This document shows, one piece after another, positions 36,545 to 45,203 of a stretch of DNA of 64,000 nucleotides. The first letter of the stretch is position 1. Each line of letters starts with the position of its first letter. This DNA comes from Roseicyclus mahoneyensis (GTDB lineage: Bacteria; Pseudomonadota; Alphaproteobacteria; Rhodobacterales; Rhodobacteraceae), in contig NZ_QGGW01000005.1 of NCBI RefSeq assembly GCF_003148775.1, positions 1-64,000 of the forward strand, in the 5' to 3' direction. Below the pieces are notes generated by a model. That model was not told the DNA's origin. It did no database searches and saw nothing but the letters and a program-made list of their open reading frames with translations. A program made the position numbers and the translations under genes.

Positions 36545-36739
36545 ATGTCCGACGATGTATCAAACCCCCGCGACCTGTCGCACCTGCCGCCCGAAGCGCA
36601 ACGCGCACTGGCCGAAGCCGAGGAGCGTCGGAAAAACGCAAAGGCTCTGGATCTGCCGGTGGAACTGGGCGGCCGCGACGGGCCGGAGCCCGTGCGTTAC
36701 GGCGATTGGGAGAAGAAGGGGATCGCGGTCGATTTCTGA
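36545..36739 (+). CDS. DUF1674 protein, succinate dehydrogenase assembly factor 4-like
   Basis: A 64-residue protein ending in the conserved block RDGPEPVRYGDWEKKGIAVDF (positions 36674-36736), the diagnostic C-terminus of DUF1674/SdhAF4. In mitochondria Sdh8/SDHAF4 binds flavinylated SdhA and protects it before complex II assembly. The start at 36545 gives the usual short length, with AAGGATTTCCGCC before it. The sdh genes are not in the window. It is divergent from rsmB. Confidence 0.88.
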   Translation: MSDDVSNPRDLSHLPPEAQRALAEAEERRKNAKALDLPVELGGRDGPEPVRYGDWEKKGIAVDF

Positions 36740-36812
36740 CCGACGGTGGGGGCAAGGGACGATGCCCCGATAGCGATGTGGGTCTGGTGGGCCTTCGGGC
36801 GCACCCGCCCGT

Positions 36813-37190
36813 TCACTGCAGCGTCAGGTCCGCCGACATGCCCGCCCCCTGATCGGAGGTAAAGCGCAGCGTGTCGCCGCTTTCCTGAACCAACTGACAA
36901 TTGTAGCCAAGATCGTCCCCGTTCCAGAACAGGTCGCGGCAGAAATAACCGCCCTGCCATGTCCAATCCCCCGTGACCGGGGCGCCAAAAGCTCGGCCGA
37001 TGATCTGCCCCTCGGGCGTCACGTTCAGCCGGATGCCAAGGCGGCGCAATTCGCGTCCGTTCACCAGCGACACGAAGCGGTCAGCACTGTTGACCACGCT
37101 GAAGTCCTCTGCCGCGGCCGGACTGGCGGCTGCAAGGCTCAGGAATGCGCCCACGACAACGCCGGGCACGGCAAAAATGGCACGCGTCAT
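36813..37190 (-). CDS. Small secreted protein of unknown function beside dapB
   Basis: A 125-residue protein with a signal peptide (hydrophobic residues about 7-24, cleavage near AAA-E). The mature ~97 residues contain GRELRRLGIRLNVTPEG, WTWQGGYFCRDLFW and YNCQLVQ, with two cysteines that could pair in the periplasm. I recognise this as a conserved Rhodobacteraceae family. Members are often labelled dihydrodipicolinate reductase, apparently because they sit beside dapB; nothing here resembles a reductase, so that name should not be used. It follows dapB by 76 bases on the same strand. Confidence 0.78.
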   Translation of the reverse strand: MTRAIFAVPGVVVGAFLSLAAASPAAAEDFSVVNSADRFVSLVNGRELRRLGIRLNVTPEGQIIGRAFGAPVTGDWTWQGGYFCRDLFWNGDDLGYNCQLVQESGDTLRFTSDQGAGMSADLTLQ

Positions 37191-37266
37191 GACCGACACT
37201 CTCCAATGGCTGATGACGACCTTGCCAGATAGAAAGCACCGGCTCGAAATCAAGCAATGGGCGGAT

Positions 37267-38079
37267 TCACGCCAATCCCAGAACGCTCATCATCGAATAA
37301 TGCCCCGGCGCCTGCCCTTGACCCCAAAGCGCGGCCTTAAGCGCGCCGCGCGCGAAAATGCCCCGGTCTGTCGCGACATGGCTCAGCACGATGCGTTCGC
37401 CCATGCCCGCAAAGATCACGTCATGCTCGCCCACGATGTCGCCGCCCCGGATCGCGGCAAAGCCGATGTCGCCCCGCTTGCGCGCGCCCGTCATGCCGTC
37501 GCGGCCCCGGTCGGACACTTCCGACAAGCTCACGCCGCGCCCACGCGCCACCGCCTCGCCCAGCATCAGGGCGGTGCCGGACGGCGCATCGACCTTGTGG
37601 CGGTGGTGGCTTTCCACGATCTCGACATCGAAATCGGCGTCCAGCGCATGGGCGACCTCTTGCGCCAACCGCGTCAGCAGGTTGACCCCGAGGCTCATGT
37701 TGCCTGCCCGCACGATGACCGCATGGCGGGCGCTCGCATCAAGGGCCGCGATATCCGCATCGGTCAGGCCCGTGGTGCCGATGACATGTACGCAGCGCGC
37801 CTGCGCGGTCAGGGCGGCATGGGCCAGCGTTGCCTCGGGCGTGGTGAAATCGATCACCGCTTGCGCCTTGACGATCACGTCCAGCGGATCGGAATGGACC
37901 ATCACGCCGGTTTTTGCCCCACCCAGCGCTTCACCCAGATCGCGGCCGATCCAGTCGTGGCCGGGCCGTTCGGTGACACCCACAAGATGCGCCTTGTGGG
38001 ACGCGGTGACCGTATCGATCAGCATCCGCCCCATGCGCCCCGAGGCGCCCATCACTGCGATGCCCACGCTGTCTGCCAT
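37267..38079 (-). CDS. dapB: 4-hydroxy-tetrahydrodipicolinate reductase
   Basis: A 270-residue NAD(P)H-dependent enzyme of the DAP/lysine pathway. The nucleotide-binding [12 protein letters not shown] is at residues 10-21. The substrate motif [18 protein letters not shown], with its catalytic His pair and Lys, lies near residues 150-167, and the C-terminus [13 protein letters not shown] is typical. The start at 38079 immediately precedes the nucleotide-binding strand; a longer in-frame extension is unsupported. It is divergent from rbfA over 119 bases. Confidence 0.96.
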   Translation of the reverse strand: MADSVGIAVMGASGRMGRMLIDTVTASHKAHLVGVTERPGHDWIGRDLGEALGGAKTGVMVHSDPLDVIVKAQAVIDFTTPEATLAHAALTAQARCVHVIGTTGLTDADIAALDASARHAVIVRAGNMSLGVNLLTRLAQEVAHALDADFDVEIVESHHRHKVDAPSGTALMLGEAVARGRGVSLSEVSDRGRDGMTGARKRGDIGFAAIRGGDIVGEHDVIFAGMGERIVLSHVATDRGIFARGALKAALWGQGQAPGHYSMMSVLGLA

Positions 38080-38198
38080 GGCTCGACCCTCCGTTTCGGT
38101 GCGGCGCTGATAGCGGAACACCGCGCGGGCGGAAAGCGCTCGCTTGCGGGCAGGCCCTGCACGCCCTAAGTGCGGGGCAAGCAAACGACAGGCACGAC

Positions 38199-38615
38199 AT
38201 GGCAAAGAACCGGCATTCCGAGGGCGCAGGCCCGTCGCAGCGGCAACTTCGTGTAGGCGAATTGATCCGGCGTGTCTTGTCGACCGTGCTGTCGCGCGCC
38301 GAGGTCCATGACCCCGAGCTCAACGCCATGTCGATCACCGTGGGCGAGGTGCGCACTTCGCCCGACCTCAAGATCGCGACCGTCTATGTCATGCCCTTGG
38401 GCGGGGCACGGCGCGAGGATGCGATCAAGGCGCTCAGCCGCAACCGGGGCGAATTGCGCCGCGCGATCATGCGCGACATGTCGCTGAAATACGCCCCCGA
38501 CCTGCGTTTTCTGATCGACGAGACCTTCGACCGGATGGACGAGACGCGCGCCCTGTTCGACCGCGACGACGTGCGCCGCGACATCGAGGGGGATGGCGCG
38601 GAGGGGGGCGAATGA
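38199..38615 (+). CDS. rbfA: Ribosome-binding factor A
   Basis: A 138-residue KH-like protein. The conserved [17 protein letters not shown] helix opens the fold, followed by [20 protein letters not shown] and the C-terminal [11 protein letters not shown]. RbfA binds the free 30S subunit and assists 16S 5'-end maturation. Here the nusA-infB genes often found upstream are absent and dapB is divergent. Its stop overlaps the next gene's start by four bases, tying a secreted-protein gene to it translationally. Confidence 0.95.
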   Translation: MAKNRHSEGAGPSQRQLRVGELIRRVLSTVLSRAEVHDPELNAMSITVGEVRTSPDLKIATVYVMPLGGARREDAIKALSRNRGELRRAIMRDMSLKYAPDLRFLIDETFDRMDETRALFDRDDVRRDIEGDGAEGGE

Positions 38616-39349
38616 TCCGTGTCCTTGCCCTGCTGGCCGGGTTTGCGGGCACGCCCGCCATGGCCTGCGAAACCATCGTCTTTGACAATGCGCCCTTCAC
38701 CACCTGCGCCGTCGATCTGACGCAAGACGAGTTGCGCCTGTTCCTGCGCGACGAGGCCGGCGCGATCTACGGCAGCTTTGCCCGCATCGAACAGGCCCTG
38801 CCGCCCGGCCGCCGCCTTGGTGTGGCTATGAATGCCGGCATGTTCCACGAGGATCGCGGCCCCGTCGGCCTATACGTCGAGAACGGGGTGGAGGAGATGC
38901 GTGTCATCACCGCGGCCGGGCCCGGCAATTTCGGCCTCCTTCCCAATGGCGTGCTGTGCCTGACCGGGGGTGAGGCGCAGATCGTCGAAAGCCGTGCCTT
39001 TGCCGAAAACCCGCCCGACTGTCGTGACGCCACGCAATCGGGGCCGATGCTGGTTATCGACGGCGCCCTGCATCCGCGCTTCATCGCTGATGGCTCCAGC
39101 CGCAATATCCGCAACGGTGTGGGCGTGGACGAAAGCGGGCGGATCGTTCATCTGGTGATCTCGGATGTTCCGGTGAATTTCCACCATTTCGCGCGTTTCT
39201 TTCGCGATCAATTGGGCGTGCGGCAGGCGCTCTATTTCGACGGGCGGGTCTCGCGGCTTTATGCGCCGGGCATCGGGCGGGCCGATATCGGGCTGCCGAT
39301 CGGGCCGATCATCGGCACGGTTGTTGACGTGGCCCCGTCGGGCGGGTAG
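38612..39349 (+). CDS. Phosphodiester glycosidase family protein (NAGPA-like), secreted
   Basis: A 245-residue protein with a signal peptide (cleavage near AMA-C, residue 19) and the NAGPA-type domain. [23 protein letters not shown] is the signature, followed by [34 protein letters not shown] and [15 protein letters not shown], the last matching the conserved DGG-type turn. Family members remove GlcNAc from phosphodiester-linked sugars; the bacterial substrate is unknown. It overlaps rbfA by four bases and precedes truB by 33, so it sits inside a translation-factor operon. Confidence 0.87.
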   Translation: MIRVLALLAGFAGTPAMACETIVFDNAPFTTCAVDLTQDELRLFLRDEAGAIYGSFARIEQALPPGRRLGVAMNAGMFHEDRGPVGLYVENGVEEMRVITAAGPGNFGLLPNGVLCLTGGEAQIVESRAFAENPPDCRDATQSGPMLVIDGALHPRFIADGSSRNIRNGVGVDESGRIVHLVISDVPVNFHHFARFFRDQLGVRQALYFDGRVSRLYAPGIGRADIGLPIGPIIGTVVDVAPSGG

Positions 39350-39382
39350 CCCCCCGATCTTTCCAAGGTTCAGGAGCGGACA

Positions 39383-40288
39383 ATGGCGCGCGGTCGCAAG
39401 GGACGGGATGTATCGGGCTGGCTGATGGTCGACAAACCGGCGGGCCTGACATCGACCGCCGTTGTCAACAAAGTCCGCTGGGCTTTTGATGCCAAGAAGG
39501 CGGGTCATGCCGGCACGCTTGATCCCGACGCGACCGGCATGCTGCCCGTGGCGCTGGGCGAGGCGACCAAGACCATCCCCTATCTGGGCGACGCGCTGAA
39601 GGGCTATGACTTCACCCTGCGCTGGGGGTCTGCCACCACCACCGACGATGCCGAGGGGGCGATCATCGCCACTTCGGATCTGCGCCCGAGCGCCGAGGAT
39701 ATCCGCGCCGCGCTTCCCGCCTTCATCGGCGACATCAGGCAGGTTCCGCCGCAGTTTTCCGCCGTCAAGGTCGATGGCGAACGCGCCTATGACATCGCGC
39801 GCGCTGGCGAGGTGATGGAGCTGGAGGCGCGCGATCTTTACGTTGATGCGCTCGACCTCACTGCCACGCCCGACGTCGATCATGCGGAGCTGCACTTTGT
39901 CTGCGGCTCGGGCGGCTATGTCCGCTCCATCGCGCGCGACCTCGGGCAGGTGCTGGGGTGCTTTGGCCATGTCTTGCGCCTGCGCCGCACCTGGGTCGGC
40001 CCCTTCGACATCGAGGCTGCGGTGACGATGGACCAGATCGAGGCGCTGGCCCGCACGCCCGAGATCGACACGCTGCTGCACCCCGTGGCCATGGCGCTGG
40101 CCGATCTGCCGGAACTCAAGGCGACCGATGCGGGCGCGGCGCGGCTCAGGAACGGCAATCCCGGTCAGGTGCTGCCGGGTGCGGCGGAGTACGGCGATCT
40201 GGCCTGGGCCTCGTATCAGGGTCTGCCAGTCGCCGTGGGGCGGCTGCGCGCCGGCGAGTTGCACCCCGACCGGGTGTTCAACCTCTGA
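39383..40288 (+). CDS. truB: tRNA pseudouridine-55 synthase
   Basis: A 301-residue enzyme making pseudouridine 55 in the T-loop of tRNAs. Motif [19 protein letters not shown] lies near residue 15. Motif [18 protein letters not shown], carries the catalytic Asp near residue 46. The RxG-containing [21 protein letters not shown] and [15 protein letters not shown] follow in the right order, with a C-terminal PUA-like segment. The start at 39383 has CAGGAGCG upstream. It belongs to the rbfA-truB run, which is conserved even though one gene is inserted. Confidence 0.96.
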   Translation: MARGRKGRDVSGWLMVDKPAGLTSTAVVNKVRWAFDAKKAGHAGTLDPDATGMLPVALGEATKTIPYLGDALKGYDFTLRWGSATTTDDAEGAIIATSDLRPSAEDIRAALPAFIGDIRQVPPQFSAVKVDGERAYDIARAGEVMELEARDLYVDALDLTATPDVDHAELHFVCGSGGYVRSIARDLGQVLGCFGHVLRLRRTWVGPFDIEAAVTMDQIEALARTPEIDTLLHPVAMALADLPELKATDAGAARLRNGNPGQVLPGAAEYGDLAWASYQGLPVAVGRLRAGELHPDRVFNL

Positions 40289-40330
40289 GCGCGGCTTTCC
40301 CTCGGGGTCTTGGCACGGCATAAGCGGGCC

Positions 40331-40855
40331 ATGATCACGCGCCAGCACCTCAAGGGCGATGCGGCCTCTGTCGCGGAATATTCCGACTGCGAGGCCTTTC
40401 GCTACACGCTCACCCGTGTCTGGGACGACGCAGGGCCGCGCGCGGCCTTTGTCATGCTCAACCCCTCCACCGCGACCGAGGTGCAGAACGACCCCACCGT
40501 TGAGCGCTGCGAGCGCCGCGCCCGGGCGCTGGGTTATGGCGCCTTTCGCGTGCTCAACATCTTCGCCTATCGCGCCACCGATCCCCGCGTGATGCGCGCC
40601 GCCGCCGATCCGGTGGGGCCCGGCAATGACGCGGCCATTCTCGGCTCGCTGGATTGGGCACATCGCGTGATCTGCGCATGGGGCACCCATGGCGCGCATC
40701 TGGGGCGCGGCCCGCAGGTCGAGGCGATGTTGCGCGGTTCCGACGTGGCGCTGTGGCATCTGGGGCTGAGCAAGGCGGGCCACCCAAAGCATCCGCTCTA
40801 CATCGGCTATGACGTGCAGCCGCAACCATGGGAGCCTGCGGATGTCGGGGATTGA
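40331..40855 (+). CDS. DUF1643 protein
   Basis: A 174-residue cytosolic protein of the DUF1643 family. It shows FVMLNPSTATEVQNDPTVERCERRA, FRVLNIFAYRATDP and the ICAWGTHG / LGLSKAGHPKHPLY blocks, which are strongly conserved across the family. Biochemical function is unknown to me. The start at 40331 matches the family N-terminus. Its last 14 bases overlap the start of the downstream hydrolase gene, so the two are probably coupled, though I know of no functional link. Confidence 0.87.
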   Translation: MITRQHLKGDAASVAEYSDCEAFRYTLTRVWDDAGPRAAFVMLNPSTATEVQNDPTVERCERRARALGYGAFRVLNIFAYRATDPRVMRAAADPVGPGNDAAILGSLDWAHRVICAWGTHGAHLGRGPQVEAMLRGSDVALWHLGLSKAGHPKHPLYIGYDVQPQPWEPADVGD

Positions 40856-41735
40856 GGGGTTCACCAAGACCCATGTCGCTACCAACGGCCTGCACCTGTC
40901 GGTCCATCGCGGCGGGTCGGGCCCTGCGCTGATCTTGCTGCATGGCTATCCGCAGACCCACATGGCCTGGCACTGCGTCGCGCCGACCTTTGCGCGCCAT
41001 TTCGACGTGATCGTGCCTGACCTGCGCGGCTATGGCGAGAGCGACGTGCCGCCCAACGACCCCGCCAACCACGCCTATTCCAAACGCGTGATGGCGCGCG
41101 ACATCACCGGGCTGATGGACACGCTTGGCATCGCGCGCGCCCATGTCATCGGCCATGACCGGGGCGCGCGGGTGGCCTACCGGATGGCGCTGGATCTTCC
41201 CGACCGCATCGACCGGCTGGGCATCGTGGAAATCGTGCCGACGGCCGATTTCTGGTCGGCCTGGACTGCGGAACTGGCGCTCAAGGCCTATCACTGGACC
41301 TTTCTCGCCCAGCCCGCGCCCTTGCCCGAGACGCTGATCTCCGCCGATGGCCCGGGCTACATCGCCCGCACGCTGGCCAGTTGGACCTTGGCGGGCGACC
41401 TGTCACCCTTCGCGCCCGAGGCGCTGGCCAGCTACCGCAGGCAGGCGGCAGACCCGGCGCGCATCGCGGCGATGTGCAACGACTACCGCGCTGGTGCCAC
41501 CATCGACAGCGCGCTGGACGAGGCCGACCGCGCCGCGGGCCGCAAGATCGCGGCGCCCCTCCGTTTTGTCTGGGCGCAGAACGGGTTTCCCGCGCGCCGC
41601 GGCGACCCGCTGGCCATCTGGCGGGCTTGGGCGGAGAATGTGACCGGCACCGTGATCGGCGGATGCGGCCATTTCGCCATGGAGGAAGCGCCTGATGCCT
41701 TCCTTGCGGCGATGCTACCGCATTTCACCGGCTGA
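40842..41735 (+). CDS. Alpha/beta hydrolase, fluoroacetate dehalogenase-like
   Basis: A 297-residue alpha/beta hydrolase whose nucleophile elbow GHDRGAR puts Asp at residue 106, as in haloalkane/haloacetate dehalogenases and epoxide hydrolases. Compared from memory with R. palustris fluoroacetate dehalogenase, the active-site residues fall four positions earlier: D106, R107, R110, the halide-pocket H151-W152 in YHWTFLAQPAP, W181 and Y215 in CNDYRAG. The catalytic H277 is in GGCGHFAMEE. The acid normally Asp134 is Glu130 here. The oxyanion motif HGYPQTH is present. Haloacid defluorination/dehalogenation is therefore plausible; ester or epoxide hydrolysis remains possible. The start lies inside the end of the DUF1643 gene. 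Confidence 0.85.
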   Translation: MSGIEGFTKTHVATNGLHLSVHRGGSGPALILLHGYPQTHMAWHCVAPTFARHFDVIVPDLRGYGESDVPPNDPANHAYSKRVMARDITGLMDTLGIARAHVIGHDRGARVAYRMALDLPDRIDRLGIVEIVPTADFWSAWTAELALKAYHWTFLAQPAPLPETLISADGPGYIARTLASWTLAGDLSPFAPEALASYRRQAADPARIAAMCNDYRAGATIDSALDEADRAAGRKIAAPLRFVWAQNGFPARRGDPLAIWRAWAENVTGTVIGGCGHFAMEEAPDAFLAAMLPHFTG

Positions 41736-41748
41736 TCGGTCTGGCCCT

Positions 41749-43194
41749 TCAGGCTGCCCGGTCGGGCACGACCTCGCGCAGTTCGATCAGCGCCGGATCA
41801 AGCCCCTGCGCCCCGCTGACGCTCAGGATCAATTGACCCTCGAACAGAATGTTCGCCCCGGTGCCGTCGTCGAAATCCTCGACCGTGATCACCGGGTCGG
41901 GCGTCAGGTCGGGGTCGAAGATCACCTCGATCACATCCATGCTCGGGTCGAAATCGGTGACATGGCCCGCGACCTCGGCCGTCTCGATGTAGCTGCCGGT
42001 CACGAACCTGTCAGCCCCGTCACCGCCCGTCGCGATGTCCCGCGCGCCGATCAAGATGGTGTCATCCCCATCACCGCCGTCGAGGATGTCGCCCTCATCT
42101 TGATCGAAGGTGACGAAAATGGACCCGCCCGTCGTGAAGGTACCATCAAGCCGGTCATTGCCCGCCCCGCCCAGCAGCGTGTCGGCGCCAAAGCCACCTT
42201 GTAGGTAGTCGTCGCCCTCATCGCCGGACAGCAGGTCGTCGCCCGCGCCGCCGAAGATCAGATCGTTGTCATCCCCGCCCCAGATGCTGTCATTCCCTTC
42301 ACCGCCGACAAGGAAATCGGGGCCCGCCCCGCCCTCGATCCGGTCGTCGCCGTCTTCGCCATAGATTTCGTCGGCGCCGCTGCCGCCCAGCAGCACGTCA
42401 TCGCCTTCGTTGCCGACAAGCATGTCATTGCCCGCGCTCCCCTCGATCGTGTCATGCCCGACCCCTCCGGTGATCGCGTCATGCCCACCGGCCAGAAGCT
42501 CGGCCATGGCAGCGCGCCCGTCGAGCATGTCGGCATTTGTCCCACCATCCATCAGATCCGCGCCAAAATGGCCCTCGATGCTGTCATCGCCCCCCGTGTC
42601 GGTCACAGTGGTGTCGGCGACCGGGTCGGCGCTGCCGGTCATCTGCACTTCGACATCGGACAGGTCCATCGCCGTCACGCCCAGCAGCAGCGCCACGGGC
42701 AGGCCATTGGCCAGAACGGTGGTCGCATCGGGTGTGCCGTCGCTGTCCAGAGAAATCTCGGGCGCGTCTTCTGCAAGGCCGTCGAATTCGAGGATCAGCC
42801 GGTCGACGCCGGCCTCGAAATCGCTGATCCGCGGCACGTCGGCAACGATGCCATCTTCCGTGCCCGCAGCCGGCATCGCGATGGCAAAGACATCCGCATC
42901 CGCGCTTCCCGTGGCATGATCGCCGGGTCCAAGGCGCAGGATGTCCGGCTCCGTCCCGCCATCCGGCGCATCCGGCCCGACCTCGGCGTCCGGGGCGGGC
43001 TCGTCGTCGCTATCGTCGCCGAACAGAAGATCGGCCAGACCCGTGCCCTCGGCCATCTGCCCCTCGTCATCCGCGGTGTCAGGTTCGGCGGCACCGCCAG
43101 CGCCTTGCGGTGCTGCGATATCACCATCCGAGATCATGCCGCTGACAGCATACCCCATCGCCAGAAGTATCAGAAGCCCACCAGCCGCCAACAT
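41749..43194 (-). CDS. RTX calcium-binding repeat protein, N-terminally anchored
   Basis: About 481 residues. A hydrophobic N-terminus ([19 protein letters not shown]) is followed by an acidic low-complexity segment and a beta-rich region. Roughly a dozen tandem nonapeptides of GGxGxDxLx type follow, such as [10 protein letters not shown], and fold as a calcium-loaded beta-roll. The C-terminus resembles the end of many RTX proteins ([11 protein letters not shown]). The N-terminal hydrophobic segment is unusual for type I secretion substrates, and no ABC exporter is adjacent. The start at 43194 is tentative; the frame stays open further upstream without ribosome sites. It lies between the dehalogenase-like gene and rpsO, facing the other way. 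Confidence 0.82.
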   Translation of the reverse strand: MLAAGGLLILLAMGYAVSGMISDGDIAAPQGAGGAAEPDTADDEGQMAEGTGLADLLFGDDSDDEPAPDAEVGPDAPDGGTEPDILRLGPGDHATGSADADVFAIAMPAAGTEDGIVADVPRISDFEAGVDRLILEFDGLAEDAPEISLDSDGTPDATTVLANGLPVALLLGVTAMDLSDVEVQMTGSADPVADTTVTDTGGDDSIEGHFGADLMDGGTNADMLDGRAAMAELLAGGHDAITGGVGHDTIEGSAGNDMLVGNEGDDVLLGGSGADEIYGEDGDDRIEGGAGPDFLVGGEGNDSIWGGDDNDLIFGGAGDDLLSGDEGDDYLQGGFGADTLLGGAGNDRLDGTFTTGGSIFVTFDQDEGDILDGGDGDDTILIGARDIATGGDGADRFVTGSYIETAEVAGHVTDFDPSMDVIEVIFDPDLTPDPVITVEDFDDGTGANILFEGQLILSVSGAQGLDPALIELREVVPDRAA

Positions 43195-43609
43195 CGCCAA
43201 TCCCCATGCGTGCAAAACCCGAAAAACCGTGTTGCACGTTCTGTGCCGCGAGGAACGCCTTCTGACGAGCCGCACAATCCCTGCAGGTCCGGCGGTGCGA
43301 TCCTGCGCCCCCCGTGATTCGTTCACGGGACTGTGCGAGCGGACCGTGCCGCATCCTTGCGAAAAGATGAAGCCGGCCGGACCGATCACAGTTAAGGCTG
43401 GCGGGCGGTTGCGCCGAAACCATGGCAGGTTTGGTCCTGTATTGCGGCGAATGGGTCAAGTTTTCGCATTTTGGCTGGGTCGCCCTCTTCCCAAGCCTGC
43501 GGACCGGGCCTATACGCCCCCATCCGCGCCGCTTGGTGCGCGATACCTCCACGGGCCCTGCTGGACGACATCCCGGCTTGTGCCATCACCCTTTGAACAG
43601 GAGACCACG
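43195..43609. other. Intergenic region between divergent RTX gene and rpsO
   Basis: A 415-base stretch that must contain the promoters of the RTX gene and rpsO. The first ~195 bases remain open in the RTX frame, but that translation is Arg-rich and not protein-like. I see no strong -35/-10 pair, RNA gene or terminator that I can defend. Confidence 0.5.
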
Positions 43610-43879
43610 ATGTCGATTACGCCCGAAGAAAAGCAGCGCCTGATGACCGAATTCGCGACCAAGGAAGGCGACACCGGTTCGCCCGAGGTTCAGGTCGCGA
43701 TCCTGACCAGCCGCATCGGCACCCTGACCGAGCATTTCAAGACCCACAAGAAGGACAACCACTCGCGTCGTGGCCTTCTGATGATGGTTGCGCAGCGCCG
43801 CAAGCTTCTGGACTACGTCAAGTCCAAGGACGAGGCGCGCTACTCCAGCCTGATCGGCCGTCTCGGCATCCGTCGCTGA
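43610..43879 (+). CDS. rpsO: 30S ribosomal protein S15
   Basis: The 89-residue primary 16S-binding protein S15. The sequence begins [15 protein letters not shown], contains [29 protein letters not shown] and ends LIGRLGIRR, all diagnostic. The start at 43610 has CAGGAG about eight bases upstream. A good Rho-independent terminator follows at 43902. In many bacteria rpsO is directly followed by pnp; here a two-gene TetR module is inserted between them. Confidence 0.98.
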   Translation: MSITPEEKQRLMTEFATKEGDTGSPEVQVAILTSRIGTLTEHFKTHKKDNHSRRGLLMMVAQRRKLLDYVKSKDEARYSSLIGRLGIRR

Positions 43880-43901
43880 GGCAAAGTCCGGCAAGATCGT
43901 G

Positions 43902-43931
43902 AAAGGGGCCGCCGCGTGCGGCCTTTTTCTT
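43902..43931 (+). terminator. Rho-independent terminator after rpsO
   Basis: GGCCGC at 43907-43912 pairs with GCGGCC at 43918-43923 around a 5-base loop. It is followed by TTTTTCTTT and preceded by an A/G run. This is a textbook intrinsic terminator 27 bases after the rpsO stop. Confidence 0.88.
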
Positions 43932-43949
43932 TGCCGCGGGCGGATCATA

Positions 43950-43967
43950 CCATACCAAATGGTATGG
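43950..43967. promoter_or_regulatory. Palindromic operator 1 of the TetR module
   Basis: Perfect 8-bp arms CCATACCA / TGGTATGG around two bases. It lies 50 bases before the small membrane-protein gene whose partner encodes a TetR regulator. A second related palindrome is centred exactly 32 bases (about three helical turns) downstream. Inferred binding site of the TetR protein encoded at 44376. Confidence 0.65.
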
Positions 43968-43981
43968 ACGTCGCGGATACA

Positions 43982-43999
43982 GCATACCATAAGATATGC
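43982..43999. promoter_or_regulatory. Imperfect operator 2 of the TetR module
   Basis: GCATACC followed by GATATGC in inverted orientation (one mismatch in the arms), sharing the CATACC/GGTATG core with operator 1. It ends just before the ribosome site AAAGGAGGG of the membrane-protein gene, so binding would block transcription or its early elongation. Confidence 0.55.
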
Positions 44000-44016
44000 A
44001 AAGAAAGGAGGGCGCC

Positions 44017-44379
44017 ATGATCCCCTTCACCCTTGCCGCCGCATTGTCCGCCGCATGGCTTGCCCTGCACCTTGTCGCGGGCGGCCGCCAGATCCTCCGG
44101 CCGCTGCGGCTCAGCGCACTGGACCCGGTCGTGCGCGACACGCACTTCCTGTGCTGGCACTTCACCTCGGTCGCGATCGGCGCAATGGCGGTTTTCTTCA
44201 CGCTCGCCGCAGTTTCCGGTATCGCGGCCTATGGGGTCGCAGGCGCCGGGCTGGCCGCGGCCTTCTGGCTATGCGGTGTAGGTCTCGTCATCGCCTTGCG
44301 GCAGCGCCATGCGGATTTGCCGCAAGGCTGGTTGTTCCTTCCCGTGGCGTTTCTGGGCCTGTGGGGCATCCTCGCGTGA
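44017..44379 (+). CDS. Small four-helix membrane protein
   Basis: A 120-residue protein with four hydrophobic helices (about residues 3-22, 47-67, 70-90 and 103-118). RDTHFLCWHFTSVAIGAMA in the second is the most distinctive piece, with His and Trp in or near the membrane. I recognise no characterised family. GGAGGG just before the ATG at 44017 is an excellent ribosome site. The stop overlaps the GTG start of the TetR gene by four bases, so the two are co-expressed, and two palindromes precede them. It is probably the effector of a TetR-regulated module. Confidence 0.8.
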   Translation: MIPFTLAAALSAAWLALHLVAGGRQILRPLRLSALDPVVRDTHFLCWHFTSVAIGAMAVFFTLAAVSGIAAYGVAGAGLAAAFWLCGVGLVIALRQRHADLPQGWLFLPVAFLGLWGILA

Positions 44380-44939
44380 GCGCCCGCCTCACGCGCGAGG
44401 ATTGGCTGGATCTGGGCCTGCGCCAATTGGCACAGGGCGGGGCCGAGGCGGTCAAACTGGCGCCTGTCTGCAAGGCCGCGGGCGTGACCCGGGGGTCGTT
44501 CTATCATCATTTCGACGATCACGACGCCTTTTTGCAAGCCATGGCACGACACTGGGTGCTGACCCATACCGAAGGGCTGGTGGCGCGCTTTCCCGCCGCC
44601 GCCAGCGCCGGGGAAAAGGAGCGGCTGCTGACCGAGATGGCGATGCAGGTCGATTTCCATGTCGAACTGGGAATCCGGGAGGTCGCCCGGCGCAATGGCG
44701 CCGTGGCCGCCATCGTGGCCGCGGCCGATGCGCGGCGGCTGCAGGTCCTTACGATGCTATACGCCGAGCGGTTCGGCATCGACCAAGATCGCGCCCGGAT
44801 GGCCGCCAAGCTGGAATATGCGGCTTATGTCGGCGCGCTCCTCATCCAGTCCGACATCGGCGCGGTCGAACAGCGCGCGATGGCCGATACCGTTTCGGCG
44901 ATGATGGCGGCCTATTTCCGGGCCGATGGGCGTGACTGA
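44376..44939 (+). CDS. TetR/AcrR-family transcriptional regulator
   Basis: A 187-residue regulator starting at GTG 44376. The N-terminal helix-turn-helix is KAAGVTRGSFYHHFDDHDAFLQAM (44475-44546), with the near-invariant G-x-FYxHF. The remaining two-thirds is helical and variable, as expected of the ligand-binding domain. Coupled by a four-base overlap to the membrane-protein gene and preceded by matching palindromes, it is most likely an autorepressor of the pair. The ligand is unknown. Confidence 0.9.
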   Translation: MSARLTREDWLDLGLRQLAQGGAEAVKLAPVCKAAGVTRGSFYHHFDDHDAFLQAMARHWVLTHTEGLVARFPAAASAGEKERLLTEMAMQVDFHVELGIREVARRNGAVAAIVAAADARRLQVLTMLYAERFGIDQDRARMAAKLEYAAYVGALLIQSDIGAVEQRAMADTVSAMMAAYFRADGRD

Positions 44940-45130
44940 CTGCGGCCCTTGCGCCGCACCGCCGGCGCATGCGGGGCCGGCCACCGGATCGCTGCCGACG
45001 CGGCTCCGGTCCGGCCTTGGCACGGCCTGCCGATCTTGCAAACCGCTTTCCAACAGCGAGGAAAACCTGTAAGGCGCGGCCATCTGAGACGTGACGCCCT
45101 GACCCCGGCGCATGGAATGATAAGGGGGTC

Positions 45131-45178
45131 GGCGGCAATGGGGCCGCCATTTGACTGAAGGACCGGGCAGGGGCCCGG
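45131..45178 (+). promoter_or_regulatory. Two stem-loops in the pnp leader
   Basis: GGCGGC/GCCGCC at 45131-45136 and 45143-45148, and CCGGGC/GCCCGG at 45163-45168 and 45173-45178, form successive 6-bp stems just before the pnp ribosome site. In E. coli the pnp leader folds into a stem cut by RNase III, through which PNPase represses its own synthesis. A similar role is inferred; the stems here are shorter. Confidence 0.45.
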
Positions 45179-45203
45179 AGTGCCTTCGAACAGGAAACGA
45201 TAG

